From: Opitutus sp.
GTDB taxonomy: Bacteria > Verrucomicrobiota > Verrucomicrobiia > Opitutales > Opitutaceae
DNA length: 49,354 bases
Assembly (NCBI GenBank): GCA_009695305.1
Contig: SIBG01000023.1
Location: forward strand, 1 to 49,354
Direction of reading: 5' to 3'
The notes under the pieces were generated by a model, which was given only the letters and a program-made list of their open reading frames with translations, ran no database searches and was not told the DNA's origin. Within the stretch, counting starts at the first letter, position 1. Each line of letters begins with the position of its first letter. Made by a program: the position numbers and the translations under genes. This document shows, in pieces, positions 25,539-33,659 of the stretch.

Positions 25539-28427
25539 ATGCACCCTCCTAAGCTCATCTTCCTTTTCGTCGCAATCATCCGGCGCCGGAGCCTTCTTCT
25601 TGCGCTGTGCCTCGCGCCGCTCCTCGCGGCGGCGCCACGCTTCGCGCACGAGGCCAGCGACCTCAAGCCCGATCCGGCCGCCAAGTTCGGCGTGCTCGAA
25701 AACGGCCTGCGCTATGTCATCTACCCGAATCACGAGCCCAAGGGCCGCGCCTCGCTGCGCCTGCTCGTGCTCGCGGGCTCGTTGCACGAGGAGGAGAACC
25801 AGCGCGGCGTCGCACATTTTCTCGAGCACATGGCGTTCAACGGTAGCGATCACTTTGCGCCCGGCACGCTCATCGAGTTCTTCCAGCGCATGGGCATGAG
25901 CTTCGGCGGCGACACCAACGCCTCCACCGGTTTCGACCGCACCCAGTATATGCTCGAGCTGCCCGACACGAAGGAGCCCACCTTGGCCGAGGGCCTCCGC
26001 GTGCTCGCCGACGATGCCGGCGGCCTGCTGCTCCGCGCCGACGAGATCGACAAGGAGCGGGGCATCATCCTCAGCGAAAAGCGCGCCCGCGACAGCGTCG
26101 GCTACCGCACGCAGGTGGCGCAGTTCGAATTCATGTTCGGCACGACCCGCTTGCCGACGCGGATGCCGATCGGTCTTGCTGAGATCATTGAGAAGGCGCC
26201 GCGCGAACGGTTCGTGGACTTCTGGAACACGTGGTATCGCCCGGAGAAGCTGGCCGTGATTGTCGTGGGCGAGGTCGAGGTGGCCGCGGTGGAGAAACAG
26301 ATTGCGGCGGCCTTTGCTGCCCTCCGGGGCCGCGCTCCGGCGAAACCCGAGCCTGCGCTCGGCACCGTCGCGAAGTTCGACGGTGTGCGCGCGGGCCATC
26401 ATGCCGAGGCCGAGGCCCCGTCCACCCGCGTCTCACTGGTCTGCGTTACTCCTTACGTCGCCGAGCCCGACACGGCGGCAAACCGCGTGAAACGCCTGCC
26501 GCGTCGGCTGGCGGTCGGCATCCTCAACCGGCGCCTCGCCGAGCTCGCCAAGAAAGAGAATGCGCCCTTCCTGCAGGCGGCCGTCTCCGTCAGTGAGAAT
26601 TTTAAGTTCATGGGTGACGCGACCGTCGATCTCACCTGCAAGGCCGAGCGATGGCAGGCAGCGCTCGCGGCGGGCGAACAGGAACTTCGCCGTGCCATTG
26701 AACACGGCTTTCAGCCCGATGAACTGAAGGAGGTTGTCGCGACCACGCTCAGCGCCCTTGAGCAGTCGGTGAAGTCGGCGGCGACCCGCCGCTCCAGCGC
26801 GCTGGCCAACGGCCTGCTGGGCAGCCTGGTGGCGGAGGAGGTGTTCACCGCGCCGGCCGACAATCTCGCGCGGCTCAAACCGGCGCTCGAAAAGGTGACG
26901 CCGGAAGAGTGCGTGGCCGCTCTGCGCGACGCCTTTGGCGGCAACGGCCTGTATGTGTCAGTCACCGGCACCGCGAAAATTCCGGGCGACGCCGTCGCTG
27001 CGATCAACACCGCCTACGAGGAGTCGCGCGTCGTGGCCGTGCTGCCCAAGGCCGCCGAGGAGGCGCGGGCCTGGGCCTACACTGACTTCGGCGCGCCGGG
27101 CAAGGTCACCAAACGCGAGCACATCGCGGACCTCGACGTCACCCTGGTGACGTTTGCCAACGGCGTGCGGCTGAACCTCAAGCGGACCGACTTCGATGCC
27201 GGTCGCATCATGGTCAGCGCGCGCCTGGGCAACGGCTCCATGAGCGAGCCGGCCGACCAGCGCGGGTTGGCGCAGATTGCCAGCAGCGTTTTCAACGGCG
27301 GAGGCCTGGGCAAGCACAGTGTCGACGACCTCCGACGCATCCTCGCGGGTCGAAATGCCGGGGCCGCCTTCCAAACGACGACCGATGCCTTTGTGCTGGC
27401 GTATCCGACCGTGTCCGCCGCGCGCGGCGGCCGCGGGTCCGGCGCGGGCGGCACGACGCGGGAAGATCTGCTGCTCACGCTGCAGTTATTCGCCGCCCAT
27501 CTCACCGATCCCGGCTACCGCCCCGAGGGGCTCCGCCAGAGCCGGTCGATGCTTGACCTGATTTACGGCACCATCGAGCGCACGCCGAGCGGACCGATCG
27601 CGATGGAAGTGGCCAATCTCATTGCCAGCGGCAATCCGCGCTTTGGCCTGCCGCCCAAGGATGTCGTCATGGCGCGCACGCTCGACGAGGTCCGCGCTTG
27701 GCTCTCGCCCGAGCTCGCGCGCCGGGAGATCGAAGTCGCCATCGTCGGTGATCTCGACGTCGACGCCACCATCGACGCCGTCGCCCAGACCCTCGGTGCG
27801 CTGCCGCCGCGCGAGCCGAAGCTCGCGCTCGCGGAACTGCGCCAGGTGGCGTTCCCGACGACGCCGTTCACGAAGAGCTACACGATTGCCTCGCAAATTC
27901 CGAAAGGCATCGTCGCGCTCTACTGGCCGACGACCGATGGCCTCGAGGCGAAGCGCGCCCGCCGGCTCTCGCTGCTGGCGAGCATTTACGGCGACCGCCT
28001 GCGCGTGAAGCTCCGCGAGGAGATGGGCGGCACCTACAGCCCGCGCGCACAAAGCAACGCGAGCGACACTTTCCCGGGCTACGGCTACCTCATGACGGCG
28101 ATCGACATTGATCCCGCGGCGGCGGACAAGATCGCGGAGGCGGCAATTGCCCTCGCCGACGATTTGGCGAAGAACGGCGTGACGGAGGAGGAACTCAACC
28201 GCGCTCGGCTGCCGGCGCTCACCGCGGCGAAGGATTCCTCGCGCAGCAACGCCTACTGGCTCGGCAACGTGCTCGCCCGGGCCCAGGAAAAGCCCGAGGT
28301 GCTCGGCTGGGCGCACACGCGGATCGCCGATCTCGAGGCCATCACCGCCGCGGAGCTCAGCGCGCTGGCCAAGAGCTACCTCGGCCGCGACCGCGTGTCA
28401 CGCGCGACCGTGGTGCCCGGCAAGTGA
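25539..28427 (+). CDS. M16-family zinc metallopeptidase (PqqL-like, insulinase superfamily)
   Basis: A 962-residue exported zinc peptidase with two M16 halves. The inverted zinc motif HFLEH lies at His93-His97, and the third ligand fits Glu173 (KERG), giving HxxEH followed by 75 residues and Glu. Flanking text (EHMAFNGSDHFAPGTLIEFF) matches the PqqL type. The second half carries the substrate-binding segment RLRVKLREEMGGTYSP, typical of M16 C-terminal domains. The N-terminal hydrophobic stretch (SLLLALCLAPLLAAAP) is a signal peptide. It lies 108 bp after the STN receptor and 25 bp before a TlpA. By analogy with TBDT/M16 pairs such as FusA-FusC and YddB-PqqL, it probably digests the imported polypeptide in the periplasm. 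Confidence 0.95.
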   Translation: MHPPKLIFLFVAIIRRRSLLLALCLAPLLAAAPRFAHEASDLKPDPAAKFGVLENGLRYVIYPNHEPKGRASLRLLVLAGSLHEEENQRGVAHFLEHMAFNGSDHFAPGTLIEFFQRMGMSFGGDTNASTGFDRTQYMLELPDTKEPTLAEGLRVLADDAGGLLLRADEIDKERGIILSEKRARDSVGYRTQVAQFEFMFGTTRLPTRMPIGLAEIIEKAPRERFVDFWNTWYRPEKLAVIVVGEVEVAAVEKQIAAAFAALRGRAPAKPEPALGTVAKFDGVRAGHHAEAEAPSTRVSLVCVTPYVAEPDTAANRVKRLPRRLAVGILNRRLAELAKKENAPFLQAAVSVSENFKFMGDATVDLTCKAERWQAALAAGEQELRRAIEHGFQPDELKEVVATTLSALEQSVKSAATRRSSALANGLLGSLVAEEVFTAPADNLARLKPALEKVTPEECVAALRDAFGGNGLYVSVTGTAKIPGDAVAAINTAYEESRVVAVLPKAAEEARAWAYTDFGAPGKVTKREHIADLDVTLVTFANGVRLNLKRTDFDAGRIMVSARLGNGSMSEPADQRGLAQIASSVFNGGGLGKHSVDDLRRILAGRNAGAAFQTTTDAFVLAYPTVSAARGGRGSGAGGTTREDLLLTLQLFAAHLTDPGYRPEGLRQSRSMLDLIYGTIERTPSGPIAMEVANLIASGNPRFGLPPKDVVMARTLDEVRAWLSPELARREIEVAIVGDLDVDATIDAVAQTLGALPPREPKLALAELRQVAFPTTPFTKSYTIASQIPKGIVALYWPTTDGLEAKRARRLSLLASIYGDRLRVKLREEMGGTYSPRAQSNASDTFPGYGYLMTAIDIDPAAADKIAEAAIALADDLAKNGVTEEELNRARLPALTAAKDSSRSNAYWLGNVLARAQEKPEVLGWAHTRIADLEAITAAELSALAKSYLGRDRVSRATVVPGK

Positions 28428-28452
28428 GCCGACCTCCGCCCGTTTCTTCCCC

Positions 28453-29658
28453 ATGAAATCCATCTTTCTCCTCCGCGCGGCGCTCGTGGTTGCCGCCGCC
28501 GTTACTGTGCCGCTCCGGCTGAGCGCGGCCGATGCGGCCGCGACTCCGGTGCTCTCCGCGGCTGATGCCGACTGGAAGGCGTTTCAGGACGCGGTAGCGA
28601 CGAAGCCGCCGGAAAACTTCGCCGCGCTCTCGACCCTCGAACGATTGCAGTTGGTGGAGCAGATGTATGCCAACATCCAGTCTCGGGGGGTGGCGTTTTT
28701 TGAAACGTATCCCGCGGATCCGCGCCGCTGGAGCGCGGTGATGCGGTTGAGCCCGACTCAACCGCGCTTCGTGAAGAAGTGGGAGACCGACGAGCGCGGT
28801 GCCCCCGTGCCCGTCATCGACGAGGCCGTGGCTGCCGCTTGGAAGACCAAGTGTGAGAAGCTAAAGGCCGACATGACCAGGGCCACGGATCTGCCGCCCG
28901 AAGTGCGCGAGCAACTCCTCCTGCAGGACGCCTTGACCCCGTTCAACGCCGCGACCGCCGCGCTGCGCAACGGCCAGAAGCTCGATCTCGCCTATCTCCG
29001 CGCAAAGGTCGTAAGTTTCGCGGCGAAGCATCCCGCTGCCGCCTCCGGCGCCGCGCTCGTCTACACCTACATGAATCTGGTGGCGAAGGCCGAGCCGGAT
29101 CGCGCTAACGATGAGTGGGCGTTCTTCACCAGCAGCCCCAACCAAGCGATCGCCGACATGGCGGCCAGCAAGTCCGGCGCCGCGGCGCTGCTCAAGCGAC
29201 CGCTCGAGATTGCCTTCACCGCGGTCGATGGTCGCGCCGTGGACCTAAAGACCCTGCGCGGCAAGGTCGTGCTGGTCGACTTCTGGGCCACGTGGTGCGG
29301 CCCGTGCATCGCCGAGCTGCCGAACGTGAAACAGGTCTACGCTGCCTATCACGCCAAGGGTTTCGAGGTCGTCGGCATCAGCTTGGAAAATGGCGGACTG
29401 CCGCCGAAAGACACCCCGCAGCAGACGGCGGAACGACTGGCCAAGGCGAAAAAAATTCTCACCGACTTCACCGCCAAGAACGAGATGCCGTGGCCGCAGC
29501 ATTTTGACGGCAGGTATTGGAAGAACGAGATTTCCACGAAATACGGCATCGCCTCCATCCCTGCGATGTTCCTGCTCGATCAAGACGGCAAGGTCGTCTC
29601 GACCAATGCGCGCGGTGCCATGTTGGAGCAAGAAGTGAAGCGACTGCTGAAGTTGTAG
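28453..29658 (+). CDS. TlpA-family thioredoxin-like disulfide reductase
   Basis: A 401-residue exported thioredoxin-fold protein that ends the receptor/M16 cassette. The signal peptide is LLRAALVVAAAVTVPLRLSA. The helical N-terminal domain (about 30-240) carries FFETYPADPRRWSAVM and VIDEAVAAAWKTKCEK. The thioredoxin domain includes FTAVDGRAVDLKTLRGK, WCGPC (Cys282, Cys285), SIPAMFLLDQDGKV and EVKRLLKL. DNA over the last 400 bases is very close to the gene at 16966. Placement directly after the M16 peptidase suggests that it reduces disulfides in the imported ligand so it can be digested, or protects a free Cys. It is convergent with the cytochrome operon, 55 bp away. Confidence 0.93.
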   Translation: MKSIFLLRAALVVAAAVTVPLRLSAADAAATPVLSAADADWKAFQDAVATKPPENFAALSTLERLQLVEQMYANIQSRGVAFFETYPADPRRWSAVMRLSPTQPRFVKKWETDERGAPVPVIDEAVAAAWKTKCEKLKADMTRATDLPPEVREQLLLQDALTPFNAATAALRNGQKLDLAYLRAKVVSFAAKHPAAASGAALVYTYMNLVAKAEPDRANDEWAFFTSSPNQAIADMAASKSGAAALLKRPLEIAFTAVDGRAVDLKTLRGKVVLVDFWATWCGPCIAELPNVKQVYAAYHAKGFEVVGISLENGGLPPKDTPQQTAERLAKAKKILTDFTAKNEMPWPQHFDGRYWKNEISTKYGIASIPAMFLLDQDGKVVSTNARGAMLEQEVKRLLKL

Positions 29659-29713
29659 GCGGGGGCCAGCGACGGGCGGGGGGTTGCCTCGAGATTTTCA
29701 AAGCGCGACAGGA

Positions 29714-32700
29714 CTATAAGTCCGCCGGTCGACGGTCAATGCGGCCGTTGGAACGGGGTTGGACGGGGACCGGCGCTTCACTGACGAACTTGGTCGTCGG
29801 CACGAGGTTCCGACCGGACGTAGTTTGGAGCTGGCCGTCTTTGCTGGTGACATCTTCCACGCGATAGAGCGTGCCGTCGGGTTTGCGGAGGAAGGACGCC
29901 ATTTCTGTCTCGTTGAAGGGCCGGCTGCCGCGCCGGCCGAAGACGACGGTCTGGTTGCCGCTCTCGTCCACCACGCGGTCGCGGTCGAGCCCGCGACTGA
30001 CGGCGACGGCTGCGCCGCGCGTCGGATAGGTGGCGATGAGTTTCGGCGCGGGTGGCGGACTGAAGCCCATGTAACCCGGGACGTTTTCGGGCGAGATGAG
30101 CTGAAGCGCGCGCAGGCCGTTTTTGCCGTCGGCCACGAGTGCGAACATGGAGGCGTTGATCGAGCCGATCTGGATGGCGCGGGTGTCGTTGAGCACGCCG
30201 CCGGCGTTGAATTTCTCGCGGAGTTTCGGCGCGGCGGGATTCTGGATGTCGACGATTGCGAGGCCCTCGGCGCCCGCCGCCACGTAGAGGTAGGTCCGCG
30301 CGGCGTAGAGCCCCTGCGCGTTGGCGAGCGGAATCGTGGCGGCGGGCAGGACGCGCGGGGCGTCGGGCGCGGAGAGATCGATGACCTTCACCCCGTCGTC
30401 GTCGGTGACGAACGCAGAGAGGAACTGCAGCGCGAGCTTGCGCGGATGCCTGAGTTCCCCGGCGGGAGTGCGACCGGCGATCTTCGGGTGTGCCGGGTCC
30501 GTAACGTCAACGACCACGAGTCCGGCGTCGCACGTGAGATAGAGACGATGCCCGGCGAGGGAGGAATGCGTGGCGCCCGTCAGGAGACCGTCGGGGTTGA
30601 AGCGGACGACGTCCTTCTCGGTGAAAAAATTATTGGCGGGGTCACCGTCGACGAGTGTGCCGACCATGACGTTGACGAGGCCTTCCTCGCGATCAGTGAC
30701 GTAAACATAGGCGTAGGTCGCCGCGATCGGCTGTTCCTCGTTTTCGGGGAGTCGCTGCCGGAGCGGGTCGATGCCGAGCGTGCTCGGGAGCGTAACGCTG
30801 GTTGCATGCTGCGTTTTTACCCGGAGACGCTGGCCGAGTGGCGAGAACGGGGCCGAGTTGATGCGCTCGGAGAAACCCTTGTGGTCGATGTTGGCGACGT
30901 CGAAGACCCTGAAGCCACCGGGGCCGTTGGCGGTGTAGAGGTATTCGCCGCGCAGCGTGAGATCGAGGATGTCGTCGCCCTCATGGTGATGGGCTTCCTT
31001 GAGGAGGCCGGCGTTTTTCTCCGCGTGATCGCGATAGTTATCGGGATAGGCGAGGCGCTGGAGATGGCTGCCGAGGGCGGCCTGAGGCTCGTCGCGCTCG
31101 GTCCAGACCACGGCGTCGAAGCCATTTTTGCCGGAGCCGACGTAGGCGTAGCGGCCGAAGAAATTCACGGTGCCGGTGCCGAAGCCGAGGAGCTGGGTCA
31201 TCCACGCGTTGTTGTCGCTGGCGGCGGCGAGGTGGCAGTCGGTGCAGTTTTTCGTGGTGCCGACGGAACTGGTGGTGTGGGGGAAATGCGGGTTGAACGC
31301 CTGGCCGGAGTAGCCCTCGGCGGAGACGGTCTGCTGCTGCGAGTAGATCCACTCGCGGTTGGTGTTCTGCGAACCGACGATGACGGCGCTCGAGGAGCGC
31401 AGCACGGCGAGACGGTTGCCTTTGTAGGTGGCGTCGCGGCCGAGCATGAAGACATCGTCGCGCACGACCTGCGGGTTGTAGCCGGTGTAGTTGCGCGTCG
31501 TGGTGCCCTCGAATTTGTTGGCCGCGACCTTTTTATTCGCAGTCATCGACAGATGGCAGCCGAAACAGCTCGTGGCCCAGGAGGTGTGACAGATCACGCA
31601 CGAGATGTTCTGGTTGGCGTGAGCCAGTTGCGCCGTGAGAATCACCGGCGGCTTGCTGGCGTCGGTGGTGGTGGTGGTGGGCGGCGCGGTGTTTTCCGTC
31701 GGCAGCGCGCCCCAAGTGACACCATCGCGGCGAAGCGTTTTGGCGTAGGCGGACTTCGGGTTGTAGTGCGACGCCGCCGGGTCGGCGGTATCGAGCGTCT
31801 GCGGAACTTCCCACACGGTGTCGGGGCTCATCATGGAGCGCTGGAAAAGTTTCTTGCCGACCCAGTAAAAACGCGGCCCCCACGGCGTGGAGCCGGCGGC
31901 GAGATCGACGGGGCTGACCTTGCCTTGCGCGAAGGTGCCGCCGTTGCCGCTGGTGACGAGCGTGGGCCGCTGGGCGACCGTGCCGTGGCAGTCGATGCAC
32001 TCGATCGCGGTGGCGGCGCGCGGCTCGGCGTAGAGGAGGCCGTTGCCGTGGACGTCGGTGTTGAAATGGCAATCGACGCACTGCATGCCGCGCGCGAGGT
32101 GGACATCCTTGAGGTGAACGGCCTTCGCGAATTTCTCCGGGTCTTGGTGGTCGATCGGCCGGTCGTCGAGCGTGAGCAGCGTGCCCTCGCGGTCCTTCTT
32201 GAAGACGGCGCGGAAAACCCAGCCGTGGCCGTGGTAGTCGGCGAACTGCGTCTGCTCCAGCTGCGGGTTGAGCTCGGCGACTTTTTCCAGGAAATCGGGA
32301 TCGCCCCATTTGCCGCGGACGGCGGCGGCCTCGGGGTTGCGTTGCAGGCCGGCGGCGATCTCGTCCTCGGTGGGGTTCTTCTGTTTCCCGGGATACATGA
32401 ACTTCCCGTCGCTCTCCTGATCCCACCACGTGTAGCCGAGGAACGGATTAACGAAGAGGTTCCCCTGGTGCATGTGGCAGTTCATGCACTGGCTCGACGG
32501 AATGCTGCGCGTAAACTGGTGCTTGATCGGGTGGCCCTTCTCTTTCTTCGAGATCATCGGGTCGGCGGAGAAGCTGAGGCCCTGGTGGCCAAACTTCGAC
32601 CACCAGCCGGAATTGGTCGGCGAGCGGTCGTTGGCATAGACGACGTGGCACGCCGCGCAGCCGGAACTGCGGTAATCGCCGGGATGGTCGTTGGACCCCA

Positions 32701-33640
32701 TGAAGCCAAGCAGCGGATCGTGGAGGCGGGTTTTTTGAAGATTGAGGATGACGGGATCGATGCGGTTCAGCGTGCCGAGTCCGCGCTCGGAGAGGCGGCG
32801 TTCGGGACGCCCGGGCGGCTCGGCGGGGTCGGGGTTGCCAATCTCGGTCTGCCGCGAACCGCCTTTTTCGAAAATGCGGAGGAGGTTCGAGGGCTGGCCG
32901 ATTTCGAAGCGCGGCAACGGTTCGATCGACGGCAAAATTCCCTGGAGCCGCGTCATCTCCGCGGTGACCGGAATCGGGCTCTCCAGCCGCAGCGCCACAC
33001 CGTCGAGACCGTAGGCCTGACCGTAGCGCGGATTCTTGAACGGCACCGCCCCGTTGTTGTAGAGCGCCGCGCCCCAGAGCATCGCGCCGTGATTCATGAT
33101 GCTGTGGCCGACATTCGAAACGATGCCCGCATGACAGGGGCCGCAGGCCGGTGCGGCGACGCGCAGGTCGGAGGGGTTCACGAAGCGGATGAACTCGGGC
33201 GACTCGTGATTGAGGAGCACGGTGGAGTCGGAGGGATTCGCGGAGCTTTGCCAGAGGGCGGGATTGCGCGGGGCGACGTGGGCCTTCTGCATCGCGAGGC
33301 CGGGCGTGGGCGTGCCGCCGTGGCAATCGGTGCAACCGAGCACCACGTTGGTCGAGGCGTGCATATCCTCGATCCCGTTGTGGCACTCGATACAGCCGGC
33401 GGATTTTCGGTGCGCCGCTTCGCGTGACTGGTCGATCCAGTTCGCGGGTTTCGGTGCGACCGGCGGCGGGGCGGCACGCGACACCGAGATGGGCGGGCCG
33501 AGCACGGCGTCGAACTGCGGCGGCAGCGCGGCCGGACCGGGCTGGCCCACCACGACCAGCGTGACCAGGCCGAGGCCCCAGGCGCAGGCCGCGACGAGGC
33601 TCCATCGGAAAAGGCGCGAGGGTTGCAAGGTGGGCTTCAT
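29714..33640 (-). CDS. Decaheme c-type cytochrome with LVIVD-type beta-propeller repeats
   Basis: A 1308-residue exported multiheme cytochrome. One hydrophobic segment near the N-terminus (about 14-32) serves as signal peptide or anchor. Ten CxxCH heme motifs have first Cys at about 83, 103, 166, 328, 385, 521, 548, 681, 692 and 799. After the last heme, residues about 880-1230 carry repeated LVIVD-type strands (GLVVVDVTDPAHPKIAGRTP, GVKVIDLSAPDAPRV, GLAIVDIQNPAAPKL), predicted to fold as a beta-propeller. It is the last gene of the six-gene redox operon, 19 bp after the outer-membrane barrel gene, which suggests it works with that barrel, possibly at the cell surface. No clear lipobox was seen, so its location is uncertain. 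Confidence 0.9.
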   Translation of the reverse strand: MKPTLQPSRLFRWSLVAACAWGLGLVTLVVVGQPGPAALPPQFDAVLGPPISVSRAAPPPVAPKPANWIDQSREAAHRKSAGCIECHNGIEDMHASTNVVLGCTDCHGGTPTPGLAMQKAHVAPRNPALWQSSANPSDSTVLLNHESPEFIRFVNPSDLRVAAPACGPCHAGIVSNVGHSIMNHGAMLWGAALYNNGAVPFKNPRYGQAYGLDGVALRLESPIPVTAEMTRLQGILPSIEPLPRFEIGQPSNLLRIFEKGGSRQTEIGNPDPAEPPGRPERRLSERGLGTLNRIDPVILNLQKTRLHDPLLGFMGSNDHPGDYRSSGCAACHVVYANDRSPTNSGWWSKFGHQGLSFSADPMISKKEKGHPIKHQFTRSIPSSQCMNCHMHQGNLFVNPFLGYTWWDQESDGKFMYPGKQKNPTEDEIAAGLQRNPEAAAVRGKWGDPDFLEKVAELNPQLEQTQFADYHGHGWVFRAVFKKDREGTLLTLDDRPIDHQDPEKFAKAVHLKDVHLARGMQCVDCHFNTDVHGNGLLYAEPRAATAIECIDCHGTVAQRPTLVTSGNGGTFAQGKVSPVDLAAGSTPWGPRFYWVGKKLFQRSMMSPDTVWEVPQTLDTADPAASHYNPKSAYAKTLRRDGVTWGALPTENTAPPTTTTTDASKPPVILTAQLAHANQNISCVICHTSWATSCFGCHLSMTANKKVAANKFEGTTTRNYTGYNPQVVRDDVFMLGRDATYKGNRLAVLRSSSAVIVGSQNTNREWIYSQQQTVSAEGYSGQAFNPHFPHTTSSVGTTKNCTDCHLAAASDNNAWMTQLLGFGTGTVNFFGRYAYVGSGKNGFDAVVWTERDEPQAALGSHLQRLAYPDNYRDHAEKNAGLLKEAHHHEGDDILDLTLRGEYLYTANGPGGFRVFDVANIDHKGFSERINSAPFSPLGQRLRVKTQHATSVTLPSTLGIDPLRQRLPENEEQPIAATYAYVYVTDREEGLVNVMVGTLVDGDPANNFFTEKDVVRFNPDGLLTGATHSSLAGHRLYLTCDAGLVVVDVTDPAHPKIAGRTPAGELRHPRKLALQFLSAFVTDDDGVKVIDLSAPDAPRVLPAATIPLANAQGLYAARTYLYVAAGAEGLAIVDIQNPAAPKLREKFNAGGVLNDTRAIQIGSINASMFALVADGKNGLRALQLISPENVPGYMGFSPPPAPKLIATYPTRGAAVAVSRGLDRDRVVDESGNQTVVFGRRGSRPFNETEMASFLRKPDGTLYRVEDVTSKDGQLQTTSGRNLVPTTKFVSEAPVPVQPRSNGRIDRRPADL

Positions 33641-33659
33641 CGTTGAAAATATTTCGGGC

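Noticed and set aside
29659..29713. Terminator between the convergent TlpA and cytochrome genes
   Set aside because: No stable stem with a T-run was found in the 55-bp gap.
29759..33427. A 1222-codon open frame on the plus strand opposite the large cytochrome
   Set aside because: Its translation is Arg/Gly/Val-rich with no motifs, while the minus strand has ten CxxCH sites, a signal segment and propeller repeats. High GC keeps the antisense frame open.
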